A DNA stretch of 64,000 bases from an uncultured Lachnospiraceae bacterium (GCA_934394565.1 CAKRQV010000003.1:124001-188000); one strand, 5' to 3'; positions 17,001 to 25,213 are shown, numbered from the stretch's first letter. Notes: generated by a model from the letters alone, not told the origin. Program-made: numbers and translations.

Positions 17001-18794
17001 ATGTTTTCATTTCACAAAGTTACATTAGCTGACAAGGACTGGATGCAGCCGCTTTTATTTCATGATGGCTGGTCCGGCAGCGAATACACCTTTGGCACCA
17101 ACATTCTCTGGGGTGTCAAATACCATATCGAAGCCTGTAAGTCCCACGGCTGCTGTATCGTCCGTTACGGACTGTGCGGCGAATACCCCTGGGATGAACT
17201 GATGCACGGCGACTGCTTTATCTACTCCTTCCCGATCGGTCCCGGCGACAAGAAGGCCGCACTGGATGAGCTGATCGCGGATTTTTGTAAAAGTGGACGC
17301 ACACTGATCATGAATTCCATCAGTGAAGCTGACAGAGAACTTCTGCTTAACTGGTATCCGGATCAGTTTCTGATCGAGGAGGACAGGGATTACGCTGATT
17401 ACCTGTACGACAGGGACAAGCTCGCCACCCTGACCGGTCGAAAAATGCATAACAAGCGCAACCATATTGCCCGGTTCAAGGATGCCGGAGAATGGAGCTA
17501 CGAGCCGTTAAACGACAATAATCTTGAGGAATGCCGCGCGCTCTGCAAGCGCTGGGTATTCTCCCGGGAAGACAAATGGAACGATGAGATGGCCATCGAA
17601 CTGAAGGTGCTCGAGGCAGCCTTTAAAATGAAGGATACGCTCGGTCTGACCGGCGGTGTTCTGCGCCAGAGGGGTCGTGTTGTTGCTTTCTGCATGGGTG
17701 AGCCGGTCAACGATGACGTTTTTGTCGTTCATTTTGAGAAGGCGCTGCCGGAATATCAGGGTGCCTATCCAATGATCAACCAGCAGTTTGTGGAGCATGG
17801 CTGCAAGGGCTACAAATACATTAACCGCGAGGACGATGCCGGTGATCCCGGGCTTCGCAAGGCCAAACTGTCCTACTATCCGGAAATTCTGCTGCGCAAG
17901 TTTGACGCCAAGCTCTCTCCTGTGGTCTTTATGCACCGCCCGGCCCATGAAGCAGATATCATAGGGCTCTGGCAGGAAGCCTTTGGCGATACACCGGACT
18001 TTATCCGCTTCTATCTGGATCAGCGGCTGACTGCCGAAAATATGCTGATCTACTGCATTGACCGGAAACCTGTTTCCATGGCCAGCTTCCTTCCGGCACA
18101 GATCTGGCAGGGAGAAGAACGCCTGCCGGTGCGCTATGTTTACGCCGTAGCCACTGCCAAAGGTGCCCGGGGACAGGGATACGCCAGAAAGGTTCTGGAT
18201 ACTGCAAAGGATCTCTGGGAGGAAGCGCTTCTTCTGACACCTGCAGAAACTTCCCTTGTTTCCTATTATGGAGCACAGGATTTTGTTTCCTGTACAGACG
18301 GACAGCAGCAGGAGCTTTTGCTGGAAGATCTGACGGATGATCCGGCATGGCTGGCTGCACATTCCTGCGCTCCCTGCACGGCTTCTGACTATCACCGCAT
18401 CCGCGATGCGCATTTTGGCAGGGACGGCTATGTAGAATGGGATGATGCTGCGCTTATCTTTGCCATCGCCTGTGCCAAACGTGAAAACGGTGAAGCACTG
18501 ATCTACACCTCTTCTGCGACAGAAGAAAGCAGTACAGAAGATGCTGCGCATACTTCTGACAGTGCAGAAAATATGACAGAGGATCTGCTTTTATACGACT
18601 GTGACGGCGATACTTTACGAGTTCTGGAAACCACACTTTCCGGCACCGCCCTTGACAGCGCCCTGCACCAGCTACTGACCCGCCACCAGCTGCGTCGTGC
18701 TGTTCTCTACACCCCGGCTGCCATGCTGTGGACACCGTCGGGCAGTCCCCTTATCAAAGATCAAAAGCTGGATTTTAAGCTGGATCTGTCGTGA
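17001..18794 (+). CDS. DUF2156-GNAT fusion protein
   Basis: This 597-residue protein joins two acyltransferase-type regions. Residues 1-300 match DUF2156, the domain shared with the aminoacyl-transferase half of phosphatidylglycerol lysyltransferase (MprF): TFGTNILWG, KMHNKRNHIARF, and GYKYINREDDAGDPGLRKAK, where the last block is the best family signature. Residues 310-440 are a GNAT domain with AVATAKGARGQGYARKVLD, the acetyl-CoA loop. The C-terminal 150 residues look like a degenerate second GNAT half with a low-complexity Ser/Thr/Glu insert. No membrane segments are present, unlike MprF. The start has an ACGAGG site. The acceptor is unknown; lipid or peptide acylation is inference. Confidence 0.8.
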   Translation: MFSFHKVTLADKDWMQPLLFHDGWSGSEYTFGTNILWGVKYHIEACKSHGCCIVRYGLCGEYPWDELMHGDCFIYSFPIGPGDKKAALDELIADFCKSGRTLIMNSISEADRELLLNWYPDQFLIEEDRDYADYLYDRDKLATLTGRKMHNKRNHIARFKDAGEWSYEPLNDNNLEECRALCKRWVFSREDKWNDEMAIELKVLEAAFKMKDTLGLTGGVLRQRGRVVAFCMGEPVNDDVFVVHFEKALPEYQGAYPMINQQFVEHGCKGYKYINREDDAGDPGLRKAKLSYYPEILLRKFDAKLSPVVFMHRPAHEADIIGLWQEAFGDTPDFIRFYLDQRLTAENMLIYCIDRKPVSMASFLPAQIWQGEERLPVRYVYAVATAKGARGQGYARKVLDTAKDLWEEALLLTPAETSLVSYYGAQDFVSCTDGQQQELLLEDLTDDPAWLAAHSCAPCTASDYHRIRDAHFGRDGYVEWDDAALIFAIACAKRENGEALIYTSSATEESSTEDAAHTSDSAENMTEDLLLYDCDGDTLRVLETTLSGTALDSALHQLLTRHQLRRAVLYTPAAMLWTPSGSPLIKDQKLDFKLDLS

Positions 18795-18831
18795 TTTTCT
18801 AATATGTATATCAACAATGGGGGCTGCCAAT

Positions 18832-19215
18832 ATGATGAACACGCTTATGAACACCTCGTATCAACTCATCACCGACACCGTACTGTATCTTATGGGCATT
18901 ACGGTTCTGATGGGTGCCGTTTCGCTCCTGCTTTCAGAGTTCGGCGTAGTTGATCTGCTGAACAAGCTGCTGTCTCCGCTGATGAAGCCGCTTTACGGCC
19001 TTCCCGGTGCCAGCGCTCTGGGTATGCTGACTACCTATCTGGTACTGACCAACGAACCTTCCGCCTCCGGCGAATACACCGGTGCAGCCTGCGAAGGCAT
19101 CGCGCTCTTGCCGTGGATCGGCAATAAGATCAGCATCATTACCGGACCGTTGTTCGGTTTTCATGATCCGGCCAATATTTCCGTACCGATCACAGCCTGC
19201 AGGCCTTCTATATAG
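18832..19215 (+). pseudogene. Truncated Gate/nucleoside-recognition-type membrane protein
   Basis: Residues DTVLYLMGITVLMGAVSLLL and SPLMKPLYGLPGASALGMLTTYL match the Gate-domain membrane protein family (CD0519/CD1768 type in Clostridioides). In family members I recall, GMLTTYL runs into a SDNPA segment and then several more helices. Here the frame goes directly into what looks like the C-terminal portion (PLFGFHDPANISVPITAC) and stops at 19215, about 130 residues in all against a normal length of several hundred. This points to an internal deletion plus loss of the last helix. A GGGGG site precedes ATG at 18832. It could still be translated. The pseudogene call rests on memory of the family and not on an alignment. 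Confidence 0.55.
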
Positions 19216-19227
19216 CCTGAAAAAGAC

Positions 19228-19268
19228 AGCTTCCATATTTTTCATACAGAAAACTGTCCTTTTTTATA
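19228..19268. terminator. Likely bidirectional terminator
   Basis: A weak GACAG/CTGTC stem with A/T-rich loop ends in TTTTTT on the + strand and TTTTT on the minus strand, between the Gate-like remnant and the exporter gene. Confidence 0.5.
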
Positions 19269-19288
19269 TGCATTGCACCCTTTTTTTC

Positions 19289-19756
19289 TCATTTCCCCGG
19301 CTTTTTTCTCCACTGCAGCCTGCCATTCAGCCACACAATATACCGGGTTGGAATAATAATACCGCCTACAACCGCAATCGCGATCGCAAATCCCCCTTTA
19401 AATGCACTGACAAAGCAGGACACCGCCTGCATATACTCACCGGATATCGCAGCATATACGGTAAAATAGATACCGGTTCCCGGCACCAGCGGAAAGATTC
19501 CCGGGATCAGATAGCTGATCAGCGGGCATTTATGCCGCACAGAAAAAAAGCGGGACAATAAAACAACCGTCAAAGACGCCAGAAAAACTGCCGCCATATT
19601 TCTCTTATACACATCAAAAATCACCAGATACACAATCCAGGCCACTGCACCGATCCCACCACAGGTCGGGAAATGCTTCGCCGGCACACGGAAGAATATG
19701 CTGAATGCGATCGTACCAAAGCACGCGGCCACAGCCTGACATACCATTCGTTCCAT
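19289..19756 (-). CDS. Threonine/serine exporter, small subunit (YjjB-like)
   Basis: This 155-residue membrane protein has four or five hydrophobic segments and the ThrE C-terminal-domain pattern (FRVPAKHFPTCGGIGAVAW near the N-terminus, LIPGIFPLVPGTGIYFTVY in the middle). Split ThrE exporters consist of a large YjjP-like and a small YjjB-like subunit. The gene follows the large subunit by 13 bases, with a CAGGAGGCAG site, so the two form an operon. The pair should export threonine, serine or related compounds (succinate in some YjjPB systems). Confidence 0.88.
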   Translation of the reverse strand: MERMVCQAVAACFGTIAFSIFFRVPAKHFPTCGGIGAVAWIVYLVIFDVYKRNMAAVFLASLTVVLLSRFFSVRHKCPLISYLIPGIFPLVPGTGIYFTVYAAISGEYMQAVSCFVSAFKGGFAIAIAVVGGIIIPTRYIVWLNGRLQWRKKPGK

Positions 19757-19769
19757 AGCTGCCTCCTGT

Positions 19770-20537
19770 CTAAAATATCAGCAGATCCCAGATGATGTAT
19801 ACGCCCACTGCCATACATACTGCAGTCAGCAGCACATCCATCAGCCGGATCAGTCCCGACACGTAATCATTTTCCACAAAATCCCGGATAGAATTGGCAA
19901 ACGACACACCGGGGATCATGGGCATCAGACTGCCGATCGTGATAAAATCCACGCTGTCTCCCAGTCCCTGCTGGTACATAAAGGAGGACAGAAACGTCAC
20001 CAGCATACTCCCGGCAATGATCTTGAGTGCCTTCATATTTTTGGAATTGCGTATAATATAGAAAAAAACTCCCAGAACCAGACCGACCACAAAGGCGACC
20101 AGTGAATCATGGAAGCTGCCTCCAAAGGCATAACAGAAACAGCCAGCTCCCATACCATAGGCACTGATCAGTATAAACCGGGGATATTCCCCCATATTTT
20201 CGATCTCTTCCAGCCTTTTTTCCACGTCTTCAAGTGTATAGGCATGCTGCTCCATATCGCGTGACAGCTCATTGACTGCTTCGATCTTCCCCAAATCCGT
20301 ATCGCCCGTCTCCACGCTCTTGATGTGGGCATGCAGCTGCGCCCCCTCACCCTTTGCTGTCGCAAAAATGCCGTTTGCGATCACATAGGTTTCCAGACTC
20401 TCCACATGCAGCGCTTTTGCCATATGGCTCATCGTCGTTTCCACCCGGAAAATCTCCGCACCGCTCTGCAAAATAATATCTCCGGCCCGTGCGACAAGCA
20501 TAAATGCCTGCTTTCTCTCTTCATCTCTGTATTCCAT
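19770..20537 (-). CDS. Threonine/serine exporter, large subunit (YjjP-like, ThrE/DUF1212)
   Basis: This 255-residue protein has a soluble N-terminus with the ThrE catalytic-like motif LQSGAEIFRVETTMSHMAKA (about residues 23-42), then five hydrophobic segments; GDSVDFITIGSLMPMIPG is the family's second block. It forms a two-gene exporter operon with the small subunit. The start has an AGGTGCGG site. A bidirectional hairpin at 20563-20602 separates it from the genes upstream. Confidence 0.9.
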   Translation of the reverse strand: MEYRDEERKQAFMLVARAGDIILQSGAEIFRVETTMSHMAKALHVESLETYVIANGIFATAKGEGAQLHAHIKSVETGDTDLGKIEAVNELSRDMEQHAYTLEDVEKRLEEIENMGEYPRFILISAYGMGAGCFCYAFGGSFHDSLVAFVVGLVLGVFFYIIRNSKNMKALKIIAGSMLVTFLSSFMYQQGLGDSVDFITIGSLMPMIPGVSFANSIRDFVENDYVSGLIRLMDVLLTAVCMAVGVYIIWDLLIF

Positions 20538-20562
20538 ATCCGCACCTGTCAGATGGCAAAAG

Positions 20563-20602
20563 GGCTGTCACCTATAACTATACAGTTAACGGCAACAGCC
20601 TT
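20563..20602. terminator. Bidirectional hairpin terminator
   Basis: GGCTGT and ACAGCC pair across an A/T-rich loop, with TTTTT downstream on + and TTTT on minus. It ends transcription from the M24 peptidase/remnant side and separates the ThrE operon. Confidence 0.6.
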
Positions 20603-20623
20603 TTTGCAGGTATATTTTTACAT

Positions 20624-20803
20624 TCAGATTACCATGCCTGCTTTCATGACCATCTGAATATTTTCCAGCATATTGATATTCTCATCCGGATTGCCCTTAA
20701 ATGCCACGATATTGGCTTTCTTTCCGGCTTCCAGTGTACCAACCTGATCATCGATCATCAGGATTTCGGCATTATTCTTCGTTATCTGGGTTGTTATGCC
20801 CAT
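20624..20803 (-). pseudogene. C-terminal remnant of an amidohydrolase (imidazolonepropionase-like)
   Basis: About 59 residues match the end of metal-dependent amidohydrolases: TKNNAEILMIDDQVGTLEAGKKANIVAF, then a short terminal strand. The metal-binding HxH and the rest of the TIM barrel are absent; upstream sequence is the 3' end of the M24 peptidase. It is a deletion remnant, and probably part of a former peptidase/amidohydrolase operon. No ribosome binding site is evident. Confidence 0.7.
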
Positions 20804-20858
20804 ATGCCGTAGATAACAACCAGTACCGGGTAGCTCGGTCTCAGCAGATTGACAAATC

Positions 20859-21968
20859 CTATTTTTCAAAAGGAAGAATATTTGCTTCCAGTTCTTTCGG
20901 ATAGCTGGTCAGAATCCGGCAGCCATCTTTGGTTACAAGGATATCGTCTTCAATACGGATACCGCCGATACCCTCCAGATAGATACCCGGCTCGATGGTA
21001 AAGGTCATACCCTCTTCAAGTACCAGTTCATTTACGGAGGTAATGTACGGCTCCTCGTGTACGCTCAGACCAAGACCATGTCCTGTTCTGTGCAGGAACT
21101 CTTTTCCATAGCCCTTTGCCGTGATGTAATCTCTGGCAGCAGCGTCGATCTCTCTGGCTTTGACACCCGGTCTTACCTTGGAGATAGCTGTAAGATTTGC
21201 CTGTCTTACAATTTCATAGATTTCCTCCAGCTTCGGATCCACTTCACCGATGAACATACATCTGGTGATATCGGACCAGTAATAGTTGTAGTACGCACAG
21301 AAATCCATCAGGACAACGTCGCCGTACTTGAATGCATAGTCGGCTGTCATGCCGTGCGGATTTGCTGATTTGGCTCCACCAAGGACATAGATGATGATCT
21401 CATCAGAGGAGAATCCCGGATACTTTGACATAAAGGTAAATAACAGCATATACAGCTCATTCTCTGTCATACCCGGTTTGATCAGCGGCTTAACATAAGC
21501 CAGCGCTTCGTCTACGATCTTTGCAGCGAACTGCATATACTCGATCTCCTGCTCGTCCTTATGCATCCGGAGCAGATCAACGGTATCTCCCATATCGATC
21601 AGCTCGTCTGCTCCCAGCTGGGCGAACATCTCTCCCTGTGCGATGGAGAAGTAACGTTTTTCTACGGCCAGCGTGTGGCATGCGCCTACGGCCTTTTTAA
21701 CAGCTTCCAACGGGCCGTCTTCGTCCAGATAGGTAATCTCCGGTACCACTTTATTCATACAACCGGTATCAACACTCGGATTGACCATGACTGCTTCTTC
21801 ATTCTTTGCATCTAAAACCAGTCCGTAATATCTGTCATAAGGAATAATGTGGATGCCTGTCAGATAATAAATTACTGTCGGCTCTCCAACAATAGCTTTA
21901 TCGATTCCTTTTTCCACGAGAATGCGACATGCATTTACCAATCTTTTTCTGATAACCTCATTTTCCAT
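20859..21968 (-). CDS. M24-family metallopeptidase (Xaa-Pro dipeptidase/aminopeptidase type)
   Basis: This 369-residue protein has the creatinase-like N-terminal domain (1-130) and the pita-bread M24 catalytic domain. All five metal ligands are visible: Asp in LMDFCAYY, Asp in WSDITRCMF, His in GHGLGLSVHEEP, Glu in FTIEPGIYLE and Glu in GGIRIEDDILV. Because these are retained it is a metallopeptidase rather than creatinase. Imidopeptide cleavage is expected. The start at 21968 has an AAAGGAGGGC site. An identical 15-base sequence lies upstream of this gene and of mttB, suggesting co-regulation. The C-terminus abuts an amidohydrolase remnant. Confidence 0.9.
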   Translation of the reverse strand: MENEVIRKRLVNACRILVEKGIDKAIVGEPTVIYYLTGIHIIPYDRYYGLVLDAKNEEAVMVNPSVDTGCMNKVVPEITYLDEDGPLEAVKKAVGACHTLAVEKRYFSIAQGEMFAQLGADELIDMGDTVDLLRMHKDEQEIEYMQFAAKIVDEALAYVKPLIKPGMTENELYMLLFTFMSKYPGFSSDEIIIYVLGGAKSANPHGMTADYAFKYGDVVLMDFCAYYNYYWSDITRCMFIGEVDPKLEEIYEIVRQANLTAISKVRPGVKAREIDAAARDYITAKGYGKEFLHRTGHGLGLSVHEEPYITSVNELVLEEGMTFTIEPGIYLEGIGGIRIEDDILVTKDGCRILTSYPKELEANILPFEK

Positions 21969-22004
21969 TTAACAAGCCCTCCTTTTGTGAATTTTTATTC
22001 TGTT

Positions 22005-22019
22005 TTTCACACACATGAT
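22005..22019. promoter_or_regulatory. Shared 15-base site, copy 1 (upstream of the M24 peptidase gene)
   Basis: The 15-mer TTTCACACACATGAT is identical to that at 22977-22991. Relative to this minus-strand gene it is in reverse orientation, some 36 bases before the start codon and just downstream of a possible -10 box (TATGGT). It is a candidate operator. Confidence 0.45.
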
Positions 22020-22121
22020 GATAGATACACCATATCATTCTTTGATCATTTTTACAATATTTGTGAAATTTTTATCATTTTTTCATTATTTTGAATACTT
22101 TTTTGCTTTTTTTGCATAAAA

Positions 22122-22156
22122 AATCACCAATCAGAGATGCACTCTGACTGGCGATT
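22122..22156 (-). terminator. Terminator of the XRE-cupin regulator gene
   Basis: A 15-base stem with two mismatches (AATCACCAATCAGAG with CTCTGACTGGCGATT) around a 5-base loop is followed by TTTTTT on the minus strand, 16 bases past the stop codon. Confidence 0.8.
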
Positions 22157-22172
22157 GTACCTAAGAATGTAT

Positions 22173-22733
22173 TTATTTTTGTACATCTTGCTGGTCTGGG
22201 CTATAATATCTGGTCCAGAAGGATACGCAGGGCGTTGTCGAACTGATATTTTTACAACTGTGCAGCGTATGCCGCCGTACGATGATCGTATCCCCTTTAT
22301 CTGTAATATAGGTCTCCCCGTTGATCGTGTGTTCCATTTTACCGGAAACGACAAAACCGACCTCATCGAAATTATGCTGCCACTCTTTACTACTGCCATT
22401 GTCTGGCTCAAGCGTCATCACCGTAAAATTATAATTTTTCTCACCGAAATCGATCTCTTCAAGCAGCATTTCCGGCTCATCAATGACCACTGTACGGTCA
22501 CAGGCACGGATCAGGATCTGCGGTTCATCGCTTTTTTCCAGCAAGTCACTGAAGGATGTATTCAGAACAGAACAGATTTTTTGCAGATTCTCCAGTGTCG
22601 GGCTTCGCAGACCTCTTTCTATATTACTGAGATTTCCGATGGAAAGCCCTGTCTTTTCCGACAGCTCTTTTAAGGTCATATTCCGTACTTTTCTGATATT
22701 TCGTAAATTTGCATGAATATTACTGTAATTCAT
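22173..22733 (-). CDS. XRE-family regulator with C-terminal cupin domain
   Basis: This 186-residue protein has an N-terminal lambda-repressor-type HTH (TLKELSEKTGLSIGNLSNIERG, about residues 20-42) and a C-terminal cupin_2 barrel (about 105-175, with FDEVGFVVSGKMEHTINGE). Such proteins bind DNA through the HTH and sense small ligands through the cupin. It lies between the M24 peptidase gene and the divergent mttB gene; the shared 15-base sites in the promoters of both make it the prime candidate for regulator of this pair. The start has a GTAGGAGTGCG site. A minus-strand TATAAT lies at 22786-22791. Confidence 0.87.
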   Translation of the reverse strand: MNYSNIHANLRNIRKVRNMTLKELSEKTGLSIGNLSNIERGLRSPTLENLQKICSVLNTSFSDLLEKSDEPQILIRACDRTVVIDEPEMLLEEIDFGEKNYNFTVMTLEPDNGSSKEWQHNFDEVGFVVSGKMEHTINGETYITDKGDTIIVRRHTLHSCKNISSTTPCVSFWTRYYSPDQQDVQK

Positions 22734-22949
22734 ATCCGCACTCCTACTAAAAAAAATTGTGTCGCGTAAATGGGTCTTTATTCGGATTATAAATAATGTA
22801 TTTTACATATGCAACTATTTTTTCAAAAATTGTCCATTTTTTCACAATCTTTTTCTTTCCTTTTATATATTTCGTCTATATTTTTCTGTATTTTCCGGCA
22901 TTTCTTACAATTTTCCTTTTTTTTCAGATTTTTTCTTATGGATTATTGA

Positions 22950-22977
22950 TTTACATTTGTAAAAATGCTATTATAAT
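22950..22977 (+). promoter_or_regulatory. Predicted promoter of the mttB-family gene
   Basis: TTTACA (22950-22955) and TATAAT (22972-22977) are 16 bases apart. An inverted repeat TTTACA-TT-TGTAAA overlaps the -35 box. Confidence 0.65.
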
Positions 22978-22991
22978 TTCACACACATGAT
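22977..22991. promoter_or_regulatory. Shared 15-base site, copy 2 (upstream of mttB)
   Basis: The 15-mer TTTCACACACATGAT starts at the last base of the mttB -10 box, so a bound repressor would block transcription. It is identical to 22005-22019 near the M24 peptidase gene. An adjoining palindrome ATGATATATCAT (22987-22998) may extend it. Confidence 0.5.
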
Positions 22992-23039
22992 ATATCATTT
23001 ACAAATACACAAATTCCATATATCAGGAGGAAGTATATT

Positions 23040-24467
23040 ATGGCTGTATTACCTAAAATGATGTATTTAACTGACGCCCAGTTGGAAAAGCTTCACAGAA
23101 GCGGTGTTGAGATTCTGCAGACCTTCGGTATGCGTATCGAAGATCCTGCGATCCGCACGATGCTGGCAGAGCATGGCTGTACTGTCGAAGGTGACCGTGT
23201 CAAATTCACAGACACTCTCATCGATGCCACTGTAAAGAATCAGAAAAAGAACGTTACCATGACAACCCGCGGCGGCTATGCTGTAAACTTTGAGCTTGGC
23301 AAAACCTTCTCCCACAGCACCGGCGGCGCTCCTTTTATCTCCGATGCGCTCACCGGCAAACGTCGTGAAGCCAAAATGTCTGACCTGATCGATACGATCC
23401 GCGTCATGAACCAGTGTGATAATCTGACAATCCCGTGCGCACTCTGCTATCCCAGCGATATTCCTTCTGCTGTCACACAGCTTGAGCAGACTGCTGCCAT
23501 GTTAAAATATTCCAAAAAACCGATCTATGGCCCTGGTCTGTCCTCTTCGACAAATGCCAGATATGTTGCTGAGCTGTTCAAGCTGTACTGCAACGGCGAC
23601 CTGCAGGAGAACCCGATCGGTATGGTTGGTATCTCTCCGGAATCTCCGTTATTCCTGCCGAAAGAGATCACCGATACCATGCGTCATATCATCGGCGCCG
23701 GTATCCCGACCAGTATCCTTTCCGCACCTGTAGCCGGATACTCCTCACCGATCACCGTGATCGGCTGTATCGCCCAGTGCCATGCTGAAATCCTGGCCTT
23801 TGCTGCAGTTGCTTATCTGATGAACCCGAACTGTGTACTGTTCTACGGTTCCAGAACCTTCTTCCCGAGTATGCGTTCCAGCCAGTGCGCTATGGGACTT
23901 CCGGAAACCGGTATCTCCAGTGCGATCTGCGCTCAGTTAGCTACCTATCTGGGATGGATGTCCGATGTATACGGTCTTACCTGTACCAGCTGTGCTCCTG
24001 ATGAGCAGGCAGGTTATGAAAAGATGATCAATGGTCTGCTTCCGGCCATGGCAGGCGCTACGCTTGTTACCGGCTTTGGCAGCACCGCTTCTGTTATGTG
24101 CTGTTCCCTCGCCCAGCTTGTTATGGACGATGATATCCTCGGCATGATCTACCGTGCACAGAGATCCTGCGAGGTAGATGAGGACAGCCTTGGTCTGGAT
24201 GCAATCGCCGAAGTTATCAACGACGGCGAGATCTTCCTCGGCACAGAACATACCGTAATGCACTCCCGTTCTGAGATCTGGCTGCCGAATATCGGCTTTG
24301 ATGGTTCCTGGGCTGACTGGACAAAGATGGGCGAAGTTCCGCTGACCGAGCTGGCGCAGAAGAAAGCGCTGGATATGCTCAAGAAGGACGAAGAGAATCC
24401 TGTAGATGCTTCCCTCGATGCAGAAGCCGCCAAAATCCTGGCAGCTGCAAGAGAAGAGCTGTTATAA
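23040..24467 (+). CDS. MttB-family methyltransferase, non-pyrrolysine type
   Basis: This 475-residue protein belongs to the trimethylamine methyltransferase superfamily (PF06253): LTDAQLEKLHRSGVEILQTFGM at the N-terminus, then STGGAPFISDALTGKRREAKMSD and a GLPETGISSA segment. The frame has no internal stop, so the in-frame UAG (pyrrolysine) of true MttB is absent; relatives without it include MtgB (glycine betaine) and MtpB (proline betaine), which demethylate quaternary amines to a cognate corrinoid protein. Which amine is unknown; residues cannot decide it by eye. The corrinoid protein and methyltransferase II are not nearby. It starts after an AGGAGGAAG site and is followed by a strong terminator. 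Confidence 0.88.
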   Translation: MAVLPKMMYLTDAQLEKLHRSGVEILQTFGMRIEDPAIRTMLAEHGCTVEGDRVKFTDTLIDATVKNQKKNVTMTTRGGYAVNFELGKTFSHSTGGAPFISDALTGKRREAKMSDLIDTIRVMNQCDNLTIPCALCYPSDIPSAVTQLEQTAAMLKYSKKPIYGPGLSSSTNARYVAELFKLYCNGDLQENPIGMVGISPESPLFLPKEITDTMRHIIGAGIPTSILSAPVAGYSSPITVIGCIAQCHAEILAFAAVAYLMNPNCVLFYGSRTFFPSMRSSQCAMGLPETGISSAICAQLATYLGWMSDVYGLTCTSCAPDEQAGYEKMINGLLPAMAGATLVTGFGSTASVMCCSLAQLVMDDDILGMIYRAQRSCEVDEDSLGLDAIAEVINDGEIFLGTEHTVMHSRSEIWLPNIGFDGSWADWTKMGEVPLTELAQKKALDMLKKDEENPVDASLDAEAAKILAAAREELL

Positions 24468-24514
24468 ACAACCTCTACGCTTTTAACCAATCCTTTTCTT
24501 TTATGAGCCTTAAA

Positions 24515-24552
24515 GGAAAGCCCCTGCAGCCGTCCTGCTGCAGGGGCTTTCC
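24515..24552. terminator. Perfect terminator hairpin between convergent genes
   Basis: A perfect 16-base stem GGAAAGCCCCTGCAGC with its complement around a 6-base loop serves both the mttB gene (ends 24467) and the regulator gene (ends 24557). Confidence 0.85.
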
Positions 24553-24556
24553 CTGT

Positions 24557-25102
24557 CTAAAACGTCAGCACCACATGCAATACCAGCATGCCTTCTCCGA
24601 CATTTCTGTACATATGTGCCTTATCCGAATCAAACCGTACAGAATCCTTTTCCTCCACCGTATACACGGCATTGTCTACCTCGAGCTGGAGACTGCCCTG
24701 GGACACCAGCACATACTCCCGTGTATGCTGACCGTGTCCGCCACTTGTATAGTTCTGCCCCGTCATGATCTCTATCTGGTAGATCTCAAAATTCTTCTTT
24801 TCCTCCGGGGAAAACAGATTGTAAATCTGATACTGGCTTCTGCCCTCCTTAATCGGGCGCAAATCCTGCTGTCTTTGCAGCACAAAAGCATTCTGTGGCT
24901 CTTTCGTCAGTTCCTGAAGTTCAATATGCAGTCCGCTTGTGATCTTTCCAAGCACGCCAATCGATGGATTGGCCTCTCCTCTCTCAATCTGCCCCAGCAT
25001 ACTCTTGCTGACACCCGTCTGATCTGCAAGCATATCCAGACTGATATTCTGCTGCTGCCGGATTTTTTTCAGATTGTATGCAATATTTTTCTGTAAGTCC
25101 AT
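24557..25102 (-). CDS. XRE-family regulator with C-terminal cupin domain
   Basis: The start at 25102 (MDLQKNIAYNLKKIRQQQN) follows a GGTGAGGT site; a longer frame to 25261 is unsupported. The protein of 181 residues has an N-terminal HTH (SLDMLADQTGVSKSMLGQIE, residues 20-40) and a C-terminal cupin (about 105-178, with YTSGGHGQHTREYVLVSQG). It is a second XRE-cupin regulator next to the mttB gene, convergent with it. The target is unknown; it may act on mttB or be independent. Confidence 0.87.
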   Translation of the reverse strand: MDLQKNIAYNLKKIRQQQNISLDMLADQTGVSKSMLGQIERGEANPSIGVLGKITSGLHIELQELTKEPQNAFVLQRQQDLRPIKEGRSQYQIYNLFSPEEKKNFEIYQIEIMTGQNYTSGGHGQHTREYVLVSQGSLQLEVDNAVYTVEEKDSVRFDSDKAHMYRNVGEGMLVLHVVLTF

Positions 25103-25185
25103 ATCGTCTACCTCACCGCCTGCCATCATTGCATGTTTATGATCTGTTTCATATTTTAAGGAACACGCTTTGCAAAAATGAAAAA

Positions 25186-25213
25186 GCGCCCGTGTGATTT
25201 CCACACGGACGCC
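25186..25213 (-). terminator. Terminator downstream of the ABC-F gene
   Basis: On the minus strand GCGTCCGTGTGG pairs with CACACGGGCGC (one mismatch) and is followed by TTTTT. It is 110 bases past the ABC-F stop. Confidence 0.65.

Larger units (their letters stand above)
22734..23039. other. AT-rich intergenic region between divergent XRE-cupin and mttB genes
   Basis: No open frame with a ribosome binding site is seen. It contains a minus-strand -10 for the XRE gene, long T-rich stretches, the mttB promoter with an inverted repeat TTTACA-TT-TGTAAA at 22950-22963, the shared 15-mer, and ATGATATATCAT. Confidence 0.7.

Noticed and set aside
17508..18551. A 347-codon open frame on the minus strand
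   Set aside because: It is the antisense of the DUF2156-GNAT gene, has no ribosome binding site, and its translation shows no family pattern; the + strand protein has clear motifs.
20859..21968. Creatinase
   Set aside because: All five metal ligands of M24 metallopeptidases are present, whereas creatinase lacks them.
23040..24467. Pyrrolysine-type trimethylamine methyltransferase
   Set aside because: The frame has no internal UAG and ends with UAA after a full-length protein, so it belongs to the non-pyrrolysine branch.
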